Of a DNA stretch of 15,889 nucleotides, positions 7,190 to 15,464 are shown piece after piece. Within the stretch, counting starts at the first letter, position 1; every line of letters begins with the position of its first letter. A program made the translations under genes and the position numbers. The stretch is from Spirulina sp. DLM2.Bin59 (lineage in GTDB: Bacteria; Cyanobacteriota; Cyanobacteriia; Cyanobacteriales; Spirulinaceae). A model generated the notes under the pieces. The model had not been told where the DNA came from and searched no databases. It was given only the letters and a program-made list of their open reading frames with translations. The stretch covers positions 1-15,889 of the forward strand of contig RECT01000188.1 of the NCBI GenBank assembly GCA_007693875.1, in the 5' to 3' direction.

Positions 7190-9727
7190 GTGCAAACGAA
7201 TATTCCCCCCAAAGAAACCGTCCAAATTCGGGTTGAAGATGACCGGACTGGTATGAGTCCGGAGACCCTGAAGCGGGCTTTTGCCGATAATTTATTTTAT
7301 ATCCAAGGCAAATACTATCGCTGGGCGACGACGAACGACTTCTATATGGCTCTTGCCTATACAGTGCGCGATCGCCTCATCCATCGCTTCATCAAGACGA
7401 TGAACACCTACGAAGAGCAAAACGTCAAAGTGGTTTGCTACTTCTCGGCGGAATTTCTCATGGGCCGCCATCTGGAAAACAACATGATCAACCTGGGCAT
7501 CTACGGTGACATGAAAAAAGTCATCGAAGATGCCGGCCTCAACTGGGGTGAAATCCTCGATCAAGAACATGATCCCGGCCTGGGTAACGGCGGCCTAGGG
7601 CGACTCGCCGCCTGTTTCCTTGATTCCCTCGCCAATTTAGAGATTCCCGCCATCGGCTACGGCATCCGCTACGAATTTGGCATCTTCCACCAACAGATCC
7701 GCGACGGTTGGCAGGTGGAAATTCCCGATAAATGGCTGCGCTATGGTAATCCCTGGGAAATCCCCCGGCCTGAGGCCACTGTTCAGATCAAATTAGGCGG
7801 CCATACAGAAATGGCCCACAACGAGAAAGGGCAGCCCAAAGTCACCTGGGTGGCAGACCGCACGATCACCGCCATTGCCTACGATACGCCGGTTCCCGGT
7901 TTCAACACCAACACTGTCAACCCGTTGCGGCTATGGCGGGCAGAAGCCGGGGAAGATAAAGACTTCAACTTTGATGCCTTTAATGCGGGGGACTACGATG
8001 GAGCCGTAGCCAGTAAGATGTCCTCGGAGAATATCTCCAAGGTGCTCTACCCCAACGACAACACCCCCCAAGGGCGGCAACTGCGCTTAGAGCAACAGTA
8101 TTTCTTTGTCTCCGCTTCCCTGCAAGACATTATCCGCCGCCACCTGCGGATTAACCCCAGTCTGGACAACCTCCATGAACATTTCGCCATCCAACTCAAC
8201 GACACCCACCCGGCGGTGAGTGTGGCGGAATTGATGCGCCTCTTGGTGGATGAGCACAATATGGACTGGGATAAGGCTTGGTACATTACCCAAAAAACCC
8301 TCGCCTATACGAACCATACGTTAATGCCAGAGGCCCTAGAACGGTGGTCTGTGGAGCTATTTGGCAGTTTGTTACCCCGCCATTTAGAAATCATCTACGA
8401 AATTAACCATCGTTTCCTCGAAGATATCCGCACTTGGTTCCCCAAGGATAAGGGGCTACTGAGTCAGTTATCGATTATTGAGGAAGGGGAGCAAAAATCT
8501 GTCCGGATGGCAAACCTGGCCTGTGTGGGCAGTCATGCCATTAATGGGGTGGCGGCATTGCATACAGAATTGCTCAAGCAAGACACCCTCAAACATTTTG
8601 CCCAACTTTGGCCGGATAAATTCATCAACAAAACCAATGGTGTCACCCCGCGCCGCTGGGTGTTGCTCTGTAACCCCCGTCTGGCCAAGCTGATGGAAAA
8701 GCGCATTGGTATGGACTGGGTGAAAAATCTGGATGAAATGCGCAAGCTGGAGCAGTTTATTGATGATCCCCAGTTCTGTGAAGAATGGCGGGCGATCAAG
8801 AAGGCCAATAAGGAGGATTTAGCGGCTTACATCTGGAAAAAGAATGATATTGAGGTCAATCCCAATTCTATTTTTGATGTCCAGGTGAAACGGATTCACG
8901 AGTACAAGCGGCAATTGCTCAATGTGCTCCATATCATCGCCCTCTATAACCGCATTAAGCAAAATCCAGCGGTGGAGATTGTCCCCTATACGTTTATTTT
9001 TGGCGGTAAGGCGGCTCCGGGCTATTTTATGGCCAAGTTGGTGATTAAGTTGGTGAATGCGGTGGCGGAGATTGTCAATAAGGATCCCGATGTGCGCGAT
9101 CGCCTCAAGGTGGTGTTTTTAGCCAACTTCAATGTTTCCTTGGGTGAGAAAATTTACCCCGCTGCTGATCTCTCTGAGCAAATTTCCACCGCTGGCAAAG
9201 AGGCCTCCGGTACCGGGAACATGAAGTTTGCCATGAATGGGGCCTTAACCATCGGCACGCTGGACGGCGCGAATATTGAAATTCGCGAAGAAGCGGGGCC
9301 GGAAAACTTCTTCCTATTCGGTTTAACGGCGGAAGAAGTGGCGGCGATGAAAATGCAAGGCTATAACCCCATGGCCTACTACCACAGCGACCCAGAACTG
9401 CGGGGGGTGATCGATCGCATTGCTTCGGGGTACTTCTCCCATGGCAACCGCGATCTGTTTAAACCCCTGATTGATTCCCTGCTCTACCACGATCAATATA
9501 TGTTGATGGCGGATTTCCGGGCCTATGTGGAATGTCAGGTGAAAGTGGGGGCGGCCTACTTGGATCAAGACCGTTGGACGCGGATGTCAATCCTCAATGC
9601 CGCTCGCATGGGCAAGTTCTCCAGCGATCGCACCATCCATGAATATGTGACGGAAATTTGGAATGCCAAACCCGTCACCATTGAGCTTGAGGAGTACGAC
9701 CAAGAAAGTGCTGGGTTGCTCCAATAG
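7190..9727 (+). CDS. glgP: Glycogen phosphorylase
   Basis: This enzyme releases glucose-1-phosphate from glycogen chain ends using phosphate and pyridoxal phosphate; it drives glycogen use in the dark. The GTG at 7190 is preceded by AGGAG at 7173-7177, supporting this start; the protein is 845 residues, normal for the family. Diagnostic segments are GLGNGGLGRLAACFLDSLA (130-148), YGIRYEFGIFHQ, the HEYKRQLLNVLHII region, FGGKAAPGYFMAK and the PLP site EASGTGNMKFAMNGA with Lys679 as Schiff-base lysine, followed by LTIGTLDGANIEI. The frame is intact. The gene ends in a strong hairpin terminator and probably forms its own transcript, since 114 nt separate it from the preceding gene. Confidence 0.96.
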   Translation: MQTNIPPKETVQIRVEDDRTGMSPETLKRAFADNLFYIQGKYYRWATTNDFYMALAYTVRDRLIHRFIKTMNTYEEQNVKVVCYFSAEFLMGRHLENNMINLGIYGDMKKVIEDAGLNWGEILDQEHDPGLGNGGLGRLAACFLDSLANLEIPAIGYGIRYEFGIFHQQIRDGWQVEIPDKWLRYGNPWEIPRPEATVQIKLGGHTEMAHNEKGQPKVTWVADRTITAIAYDTPVPGFNTNTVNPLRLWRAEAGEDKDFNFDAFNAGDYDGAVASKMSSENISKVLYPNDNTPQGRQLRLEQQYFFVSASLQDIIRRHLRINPSLDNLHEHFAIQLNDTHPAVSVAELMRLLVDEHNMDWDKAWYITQKTLAYTNHTLMPEALERWSVELFGSLLPRHLEIIYEINHRFLEDIRTWFPKDKGLLSQLSIIEEGEQKSVRMANLACVGSHAINGVAALHTELLKQDTLKHFAQLWPDKFINKTNGVTPRRWVLLCNPRLAKLMEKRIGMDWVKNLDEMRKLEQFIDDPQFCEEWRAIKKANKEDLAAYIWKKNDIEVNPNSIFDVQVKRIHEYKRQLLNVLHIIALYNRIKQNPAVEIVPYTFIFGGKAAPGYFMAKLVIKLVNAVAEIVNKDPDVRDRLKVVFLANFNVSLGEKIYPAADLSEQISTAGKEASGTGNMKFAMNGALTIGTLDGANIEIREEAGPENFFLFGLTAEEVAAMKMQGYNPMAYYHSDPELRGVIDRIASGYFSHGNRDLFKPLIDSLLYHDQYMLMADFRAYVECQVKVGAAYLDQDRWTRMSILNAARMGKFSSDRTIHEYVTEIWNAKPVTIELEEYDQESAGLLQ

Positions 9728-9771
9728 CCACGGGTCACAGGAGCTGTGATGTCTGCCCTGATTAAGTCAGA

Positions 9772-9802
9772 AAATGCCCCAGCCTTGTCTGGGGCGTTTC
9801 TT
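9772..9802 (+). terminator. Intrinsic terminator after glgP
   Basis: GCCCCAG (9776-9782) and CTGGGGC (9789-9795) form a 7-bp stem with a 6-nt CCTTGT loop, followed by GTTTCTTC. AAAAT precedes the stem and could extend the pairing. It starts about 45 nt after the glgP stop and separates glgP from the next plus-strand gene. Confidence 0.75.
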
Positions 9803-9874
9803 CGATTAATATAGGGAAGGGCTGCACACCCCTGCACCGCATTAACTAACCCGTCCACCCTCATTGAGTAACCT

Positions 9875-10840
9875 ATGACTAGCTCTGTTGACAACCCATC
9901 AGAATCCCAATCTTGGCCGGCGAGCAAGACTGTGATTATTGCCGGTATTGTCTGGGGCGTACTGTCCCTAGGTTTTTTCCTCCTGAGCGTGCTTCAGCCT
10001 GAGGTTGAAGAAACCCTGTGGTATCTCTGGGGAACCTATATTGCCGAATGTGTCCCCTTTGTGGTGGGGGTTGCCCTCTGCTATCGCAACTGGCAAAGTC
10101 CCAAAATCGCCAGCGGTCGGAATGTTTGGCTCGGCATCGGTTTGGGGATTTTGGCCTACTTCATCGCCGATGTCATGTTTGGTTTCTGGGAAATTTATTG
10201 GGAACTAGACCCAGAAGTGTCCCCCGCTGATTTGTTTTACATGGCCTTTTATATTTCCCTGGGCATTGGGATGGTGCTGGCGGTACTGTCCAAACGGTTG
10301 GCCTTGGCCGTCTGGCAATGGATCACCTTGGGGGTGATTGCCCTGGCGGGGACGGCTTTGGCGGTGTGGATTGCGATCGCCCAACCCGCCACCGCCATTG
10401 AACTGCCAGAAGTGGCAACCCCTGGGATTGAAATCCTCCTCCCTGAGGAAGAATCAGCCTCCGCCCATCCTGTCCCGGTGTGGGTGGATCACCTCCAGGA
10501 AACCCTAGTCCAATTTTCCACCCCAATTAATTCGTTCTACATTATTTGTGATGTGGCCCTGCTGATCATTGCTGTGATGCTCCTATTTGCCTTTTGGGGG
10601 GGAACCTTTGCCCGCTCCTGGCAAATGATCGCCGCCGCCGCCCTGGCCAAGTACCTCGCGGATATGTGGTTTAAATATGCCGCCACCCGGCCCGACTATA
10701 CCAGTGGTGGCTTTGTAGAAGTGTTTTTCGTCTTTAGTGGTATCTTATTAGCCATTGGAGCCGCGCTCGAATTTGAAATTTCCAGTCGGCCCCGTAAGAG
10801 TCGGCGCAGACGAGCCACCGCTACCGCAGAAGAAGCATGA
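9875..10840 (+). CDS. Putative eight-helix integral membrane protein, possible sensor module
   Basis: I do not recognise a named family. The 321-residue protein has about eight hydrophobic helices (about 18-40, 48-70, 84-106, 119-138, 146-169, 220-241, 247-268, 279-301). A 50-residue Pro/Glu-rich loop lies between helices 5 and 6, and the basic C-tail SRPRKSRRRR suggests a cytoplasmic C-terminus. Two halves look alike: ILAYFIADVMF...ADLFYMAFYISLGIG and LAKYLADMWF...FVEVFFVFSGILLAIG. This pattern resembles multi-helix sensory regions found at the N-terminus of some GGDEF/EAL proteins, but no catalytic domain follows. Its stop overlaps the start of a helix-turn-helix gene (ATGA at 10837-10840), so the products probably work together. 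Trp/Phe-rich composition is notable. Channel or transporter roles remain possible. Confidence 0.65.
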   Translation: MTSSVDNPSESQSWPASKTVIIAGIVWGVLSLGFFLLSVLQPEVEETLWYLWGTYIAECVPFVVGVALCYRNWQSPKIASGRNVWLGIGLGILAYFIADVMFGFWEIYWELDPEVSPADLFYMAFYISLGIGMVLAVLSKRLALAVWQWITLGVIALAGTALAVWIAIAQPATAIELPEVATPGIEILLPEEESASAHPVPVWVDHLQETLVQFSTPINSFYIICDVALLIIAVMLLFAFWGGTFARSWQMIAAAALAKYLADMWFKYAATRPDYTSGGFVEVFFVFSGILLAIGAALEFEISSRPRKSRRRRATATAEEA

Positions 10841-11745
10841 GTCCCAGAAAGTTAACGGAGTCCGATAAACAGGAAATTCTCACCCTGTATCAAACCCCCC
10901 ATGAGACTACCTCAACGCTGGCGGAACGCTTTAGTGTGAGTAGTTCGACGATTAGTCGTTTTCTCAAGAGCCGTTTGAATGAACAGGAATATGAGCACCT
11001 GATTCAACAAAAACGCCTGAGCCGCACCCCCAATGGGGCGGCAACGGTGTTACAGCAATATGCCCATCCTGAGGAGCCACCAGCCCCCAGTACGACTCCC
11101 AAGCCTCAAAAGCGGCGAATCGCCGAACCCGACGCAGAGCTTCCCACTCCGGCGATCCCTGAACCCTTCGTTGCTGAGGATCCTGAACCGGTTGTGGAGG
11201 ATCAGACGCTAAGGCCGAAAAAGGCGCGTCGCATCATCACCACTGGTTTGAAAGCCTCTGTCGTCCCTGAGGATGAACATGAGCCAGAGGCAGTGATTGA
11301 AGACCTTTTGGCGGATAACCTCAATCCTTTAGGGGATGAGGATGATGAGTTTGATGATGATGGTGATTGGGATGACGAAGAAGATGATGACGAAGAGGAT
11401 GATGAGGAGTTAGCTCCCCAAGCCTCCCCCACAGAGGTGGAGGTGCTGCCCCTTTCTCGGGCAACATTGCCCCGCACCTGCTATCTGGTGATTGATCGCA
11501 TGGCAGAACTGATTACCCGTCCCCTCCATGAGTTTGGGGATTTGGGGTCGATCCCCTCCGATGAAACGGGCCAGCGCACGCTCCCCATTTTTGATAATCA
11601 TCGGGTGGCGCGACGGTTTTCCCAGCAGCGATCGCACCGGGTCATTAAAGTTCCCGATAGCAAGTTGTTTGAAAAAACCCGTGTTTATTTACAAGCAAAA
11701 GGGATTACCAGGATTCTCTTGGATGGGCAGATCTACTCTTTGTAG
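10837..11745 (+). CDS. Helix-turn-helix protein with acidic linker and conserved C-terminal domain
   Basis: The product has 302 residues in three parts. Residues about 5-50 form a helix-turn-helix of transposase/sigma-like type (TLAERFSVSSSTISRFLKSR). A long Pro-rich linker with several basic patches ends in a very acidic segment (167-191; 22 of 25 residues are Asp or Glu). The C-terminal ~90 residues form a compact-looking domain (RTCYLVIDRMAELITRPL..., RVYLQAKGITRILLDGQIYSL). I recall similar proteins as conserved hypotheticals in cyanobacteria, but not a function. Translation is coupled to the membrane protein upstream by ATGA. It is likely a DNA-binding regulator; there is no DDE catalytic domain, so it is not a working transposase. 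Confidence 0.75.
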   Translation: MSPRKLTESDKQEILTLYQTPHETTSTLAERFSVSSSTISRFLKSRLNEQEYEHLIQQKRLSRTPNGAATVLQQYAHPEEPPAPSTTPKPQKRRIAEPDAELPTPAIPEPFVAEDPEPVVEDQTLRPKKARRIITTGLKASVVPEDEHEPEAVIEDLLADNLNPLGDEDDEFDDDGDWDDEEDDDEEDDEELAPQASPTEVEVLPLSRATLPRTCYLVIDRMAELITRPLHEFGDLGSIPSDETGQRTLPIFDNHRVARRFSQQRSHRVIKVPDSKLFEKTRVYLQAKGITRILLDGQIYSL

Positions 11746-11973
11746 CTTTTTTGACGGATTTGCTCCTTTGTTCATTGCCTGGCATCCCAGAAATTACGGA
11801 AATTTGGGAATTTCGAGTGTAGATTTTTAAACTTTTTTGAATAATTTGGGGAAATTTGGCGGTTGGGATTCGAGGCAGTAGAGATCGCCTCTAGAATGGG
11901 CAAAAGATGGCGAGGATGCGTCAGGGTTGTCGGGCGATCGCGGCTTTTCTCACTTACTTGGTGAAGTTCCCCT
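11746..11973. other. 228-nt AT-rich spacer, no gene seen
   Basis: The HTH stop is followed by CTTTTTT after a weak 4-bp CTAC/GTAG stem, which may or may not terminate transcription. Further in are the inverted repeat GAAATT-TGGG-AATTTC (11799-11814) and A/T runs around 11822-11852. A HIP1 octamer lies near 11934. A promoter for the pentapeptide gene should be here, but no convincing -35/-10 pair was found. Confidence 0.35.
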
Positions 11974-12840
11974 ATGGATGTCCATTCACTTTTACAACGG
12001 TATGAGCGCGGGCAGCGTGATTTCAGCGGCATTGACCTCAGTGGCGCAGACCTTCGAGGTCAAACCTTAATTGGGGTAAACTTCCGCCGGGCCAATTTGC
12101 GCGGTGTACAGTTCGGTCGGGCCTTTTTGACCAAAGCTGATTTTACCGGGGCCTGCCTGAATTGGGCTGATTTCCAATGTGCCAAACTCAGTGATAGTAA
12201 GCTGACGGACAGTGACTTAACCAAGGCCAATTTGTCCGGGGCATTCATGGTACAGGCGAAGCTGCCTCGGGCCAAACTGGCTGGGGCGAATCTCAGCCAT
12301 GCGAATCTCCGCCGGGCCAATCTCTGGGGGGCCAACCTCTGTGGGGCTAACCTCGAAAAGGTCAACCTCCGCCAAGCCAATGTCAGCGGCAGTAATTTGA
12401 ACTGGGCGAATTTGGTAGAGGCTCGCCTCAGTGAGGCCAATGTCAGCGGCGCGTCTTTCAATGGTGCAAATTTAAGTTCCGCCTTTATTCGGGATGTGGA
12501 TCTCAGTGGCATGGATCTCGAAGGCGTTAACCTCACCGATGCTCGCCTCCAAGGCTCGAAGCTGATCGGGGCTAACCTCACCGCGAGTAATTGCCAATCT
12601 GCCCATCTGCAAGGGGCGGATCTTCAGGGGGCGAATTTCAGCCATGCCAACCTATCGGGGGCTTCCCTGGAGCGGGCTAATCTCACCGATGCTGTCCTCA
12701 AGCAGGCGATCCTCCAACAGGTCAATTGGGATCGGGCGGTTCTCAGTGGTGTGGATTGGGAAGGGGCCCAAAGCCGGAGTCCAGAGGCGTTGCGGTTGAG
12801 TTTCCCCCCGGTCGAGCCAACGCTGAGTTGGGCAGTTTAG
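11974..12840 (+). CDS. Pentapeptide-repeat protein, about 50 unbroken repeats
   Basis: The 288-residue protein starts with a short helix-like segment (MDVHSLLQRYERGQR). Residues 16-265 can then be divided into about 50 consecutive five-residue units of the A(D/N)LXX type (for example NLSHA NLRRA NLWGA NLCGA). A 23-residue tail follows. Such repeats fold into a right-handed square beta-helix with four units per turn, so about 12 turns. No signal peptide or membrane helix is seen, so it should be cytoplasmic. Identical 15-nt blocks 60 nt apart (12376 and 12436) show repeat growth by whole turns. Pentapeptide proteins are very common in cyanobacteria, mostly without known function; DNA mimicry is known for the MfpA/Qnr type but is not indicated here. 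The stop overlaps the convergent glycosyltransferase stop. Confidence 0.93.
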   Translation: MDVHSLLQRYERGQRDFSGIDLSGADLRGQTLIGVNFRRANLRGVQFGRAFLTKADFTGACLNWADFQCAKLSDSKLTDSDLTKANLSGAFMVQAKLPRAKLAGANLSHANLRRANLWGANLCGANLEKVNLRQANVSGSNLNWANLVEARLSEANVSGASFNGANLSSAFIRDVDLSGMDLEGVNLTDARLQGSKLIGANLTASNCQSAHLQGADLQGANFSHANLSGASLERANLTDAVLKQAILQQVNWDRAVLSGVDWEGAQSRSPEALRLSFPPVEPTLSWAV

Positions 12841-14000
12841 GATTTTTGCAGAACGCGGGCGATTGCCTCCCCTTGGGCGGCGACGTTTTCCCGGGGCGAC
12901 CAACTGGCCATCCGGGCGCGGGCGGCTTGGCCCATCTGCCGGAGGCGGGGAAGATCCCCAAGGAGATCCCGTAAAACAGCGGTGAGGGCGGCGCGATCGC
13001 CACAGGGATAAATGGCCCCCGTTTGACCCGGCTCCACCAACTCCTGGGAACCGGCGCGATCGCTCACCACCGCCCCACAGCCGCAGAGCATCGCCTCATT
13101 GACCACCACCCCAAAGGGTTCATAGTCAGAGCAGAGACAAATCAGATCCGCCGCTGTATAAATGGCGGGGAGTTGGCTTTGATTGCAAAAGCCGAGGAAC
13201 CGAATCCGGTCATCCCCTTGGGCGAGGGTGACTAGTTCTGCTCGTAGGGGGCCGTTGCCAATGTAGAGCAGGTAACTATTGGGAACATTCGCACTTTGAA
13301 AGGCGGCGAGCAAATCCTGGGGACGTTTCCAGGGTTGAAACTTGGCACAAAAGACCACCACCGCCCCATCGGGGGGAATCCCCCAAGCTTGGCGCACGGC
13401 GGCCCCATCCACCTGAGCCGATTGGGCCAGCCACCAATCATTATCGGCAGCGGAGGGGGTGAAAAAGATGCGATCGCGCTCAATCCCCAACCCCGCCACC
13501 ATCTCCACCGCCAATCGGGTTGAGACCAAAATACTATCCCCCACACCGTAGACCCAGGGTAAGAGCCAGGGCTTCAGTTTTGCCTTCCAGGGGTGAGTAC
13601 GACGGGAGGCAAGGCTATGGGCATCGGTGCTGAAAATAAAGCCCTTACGATGCCATTTCGCACTGAGGGCGGCGATCCAAAAGCTGGCATAGACATAGCC
13701 GGTATAGCAAATCACCACATCCGCCGCCGCCACCATTCCCCACAGTTGGCCATTGCATAGCCCCCAAAACCGCCCTAGGCCGGGCCAAGGGGATTGATTG
13801 GTGAGGATCTGGGCGGGATAGCCAGCCAAGAGGGGAAGATCCCAGGCGATCGCCTCCCCAAACTCCTGATCCTGATAGGCTTCCAACCCTTCCGCAGAAC
13901 AATAGGCCACCTGTAATGACCACCCCTGCGCCACCATCTCCCGAAACAGGGGGGCAATGTAAGGAATAGGGTGAGAAGCAATGATCAGGACTTGGCTCAT
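12837..14000 (-). CDS. GT4-type (group 1) glycosyltransferase
   Basis: This is a 387-residue retaining glycosyltransferase of the GT-B fold. The N-terminal acceptor half begins MSQVLIIASHPIPYIAPLF. The nucleotide-sugar half contains VVVFCAKFQPWKRPQDLLAAF, a strand-helix IRFLGFCNQSQLPAIYTAADL, and the E-X7-E motif EPFGVVVNE (Glu294 and Glu302) followed by EAMLCGCGAVVSD and GSQELVEPGQTG. It has no membrane segment; it probably acts on the cytoplasmic face in making a polysaccharide or glycolipid, but donor and acceptor cannot be read from the sequence. Its ATG overlaps the stop of the upstream hydrolase-fold gene (ATGA at 13997-14000), a sign of coupled translation. Its 3' end overlaps the pentapeptide gene by 4 nt. 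Confidence 0.88.
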   Translation of the reverse strand: MSQVLIIASHPIPYIAPLFREMVAQGWSLQVAYCSAEGLEAYQDQEFGEAIAWDLPLLAGYPAQILTNQSPWPGLGRFWGLCNGQLWGMVAAADVVICYTGYVYASFWIAALSAKWHRKGFIFSTDAHSLASRRTHPWKAKLKPWLLPWVYGVGDSILVSTRLAVEMVAGLGIERDRIFFTPSAADNDWWLAQSAQVDGAAVRQAWGIPPDGAVVVFCAKFQPWKRPQDLLAAFQSANVPNSYLLYIGNGPLRAELVTLAQGDDRIRFLGFCNQSQLPAIYTAADLICLCSDYEPFGVVVNEAMLCGCGAVVSDRAGSQELVEPGQTGAIYPCGDRAALTAVLRDLLGDLPRLRQMGQAARARMASWSPRENVAAQGEAIARVLQKS

Positions 14001-14833
14001 TGCCGTGTCACCGTCGTCACTAAAAACTGCTCAATTTCCCGTGCTACCTGTTCTGACCATTCCTCCACTAAATCCCAACCCCCATTTTTCAAGATCCGCA
14101 GCCGAGCATAGGGTGCGAGCTTTGTGTAGATTTTACTCTGGAGAATCTGCATCGGGTGATCCTGCCCCCCCTGCAAAACAAGGATTTTCGTTTTTAGATC
14201 ACCCAAGTGATCATTGAGTAATTCCGGGCTAATTTCCGATTCCTGCCGTTGAAATAATAATTGACAACTGGTCGGACAGGCGATGAGTTGATCACGATAG
14301 GCTAAAAGCTGCGTGATCTGGTGATGACGATTGAAGAGTTTGGCCAGGGGTTTCAGTCCCATTAGCCCCCAAGGAATGAGGGGAAAAGGGCTAGTGAGTT
14401 GTAATTCCCGTGACCAACGTTGGCGACGATCGGGCAAATCTACGCCCTCTGGCGCAAGGAGGAGCATGCCGGCCACCCGCCGAGGATGGGCGATCGCATA
14501 ATGGGAGGCAATCCAGGCCCCCATGGAATGGCCCACCAAATACACATCCCCTAAATGGAGGGCTTCAATATAGTCCGCTAAACATTCGGCTTGGAGATGA
14601 ATAGACTGAGCCGCTGCGGGAGATTCTGATTCCCCACAGCCCAGGAGATCCGGGGCAATGCAATGGTAGCGACCCCCCAGTTGGTCTAAAATCGGCAGCC
14701 ATTGGCTGCCGTTGGTCAATGCGCCGTGAAGAAAGATAATCGTTGGACCTTTGCCCACTTCACGCCAAAAGATTTGCCCTTGAGCAAGGCGAATGCGAGC
14801 GATGCGAATTGGCGGAGCCTGCATTGTAATCAT
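13997..14833 (-). CDS. Alpha/beta-hydrolase-fold protein lacking the canonical catalytic His
   Basis: The protein has 278 residues with the alpha/beta-hydrolase layout: oxyanion segment IFLHGALTNG (33-42), PDLLGCGESE (61-70), nucleophile elbow VGHSMGAW with Ser103, and acid residue Asp225 in LQGGQDHP. At the place of the catalytic His near the C-terminus (usually GH), the sequence reads ILKNGGWDLVEEW, with Trp253 where His is expected; the codons are unambiguous. The enzyme may therefore be inactive, use another base (His226 is one candidate), or act as a binding protein. It is the first gene of a unit with the glycosyltransferase. Starts at 14833 or 14824 (both ATG) are possible, and neither has a clear ribosome binding site. 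Confidence 0.85.
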   Translation of the reverse strand: MITMQAPPIRIARIRLAQGQIFWREVGKGPTIIFLHGALTNGSQWLPILDQLGGRYHCIAPDLLGCGESESPAAAQSIHLQAECLADYIEALHLGDVYLVGHSMGAWIASHYAIAHPRRVAGMLLLAPEGVDLPDRRQRWSRELQLTSPFPLIPWGLMGLKPLAKLFNRHHQITQLLAYRDQLIACPTSCQLLFQRQESEISPELLNDHLGDLKTKILVLQGGQDHPMQILQSKIYTKLAPYARLRILKNGGWDLVEEWSEQVAREIEQFLVTTVTRQ

Positions 14834-14966
14834 TCAACTACTGAGAAGCGAGCGATTTTAATGATCGTTGTGACCCATGATTTCACAGATTTTACAAATT
14901 GCAAAAAAAATTTTCTCGATCGCGGGCGCATATTGGGGGGATGGAGTGCAACAACGGGCGAAAAAA

Positions 14967-15425
14967 CTAGGCAATAATCGTGCCACCCTTAAGATAATCT
15001 TGCAATTGACGATCATGGTCATGACTGAGGGTTCCCAGGGGAAGGCGATCGCCCTCGAAGGCTTGCACATGGCTAATTTCCAAGGCATCCCCCACCGCTA
15101 AATCCCCCCGCACCGTCACCACCAACAAAATACTCAGGGAATGCAAGCGGGGATCGCGATCTGGGGCAGAATAGACCCCAACGAGACGCTGAATTGCCAC
15201 CAAATCAAGACCGGTTTCTTCCTTCAGTTCCCGCCGCGCACATTCAGAGATGGTTTCACCCCAATCAATCAGACCACCGGGTAGACCCCAATTTCCCGTA
15301 TCCTGCCGTCGCACCAAGACAATCCGACCATCGGGCAGAATCGGGATCAGCGTTGTCCCGGTCACGGGATGACGAAAAATAATCCCGATAACCGTAAAAA
15401 TAAACTGTTTCCAGCGGCGCAACAT
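14967..15425 (-). CDS. Nudix hydrolase
   Basis: Nudix enzymes cleave nucleoside diphosphates linked to another group, often as house-cleaning or in NAD-related metabolism. The full signature GX5EX7REUXEEXGU is present: Gly51, Glu57, Arg65-Glu66, Glu69-Glu70, Gly72 (GLIDWGETISECARRELKEE and TGL). The ATG at 15425 has GAGG 8 nt upstream and is preferred over a TTG at 15443; the protein is then 152 residues. It begins with a basic then hydrophobic stretch (MLRRWKQFIFTVIGIIF), possibly the first beta strand or a weak membrane anchor. The substrate is not predictable. The 133-nt gap to the hydrolase gene downstream is A/T-rich with no feature I can support. Confidence 0.92.
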   Translation of the reverse strand: MLRRWKQFIFTVIGIIFRHPVTGTTLIPILPDGRIVLVRRQDTGNWGLPGGLIDWGETISECARRELKEETGLDLVAIQRLVGVYSAPDRDPRLHSLSILLVVTVRGDLAVGDALEISHVQAFEGDRLPLGTLSHDHDRQLQDYLKGGTIIA

Positions 15426-15464
15426 CTTTTTGGCCTCATGCAAAGGTAAGCTAAATCTCTCAGC

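Noticed and set aside
11202..11477. Antisense frame encoding a poly-Ser run
   Set aside because: It is the shadow of the GAT/GAA-rich acidic linker on the other strand.
11733..11752. Terminator at the end of the HTH gene
   Set aside because: Only a 4-bp CTAC/GTAG stem precedes the T-run and it overlaps the stop codon; too weak to call.
12060..12581. Long open frame antisense to the pentapeptide gene
   Set aside because: It arises from the repeated codon pattern of the pentapeptide units; its protein is low-complexity (LA/RRA/PLR) with no family features.
14834..14966. Promoter for the hydrolase-glycosyltransferase unit
   Set aside because: The spacer is A/T-rich with several TAAAAT-like stretches, but none is paired with a -35 at proper spacing.
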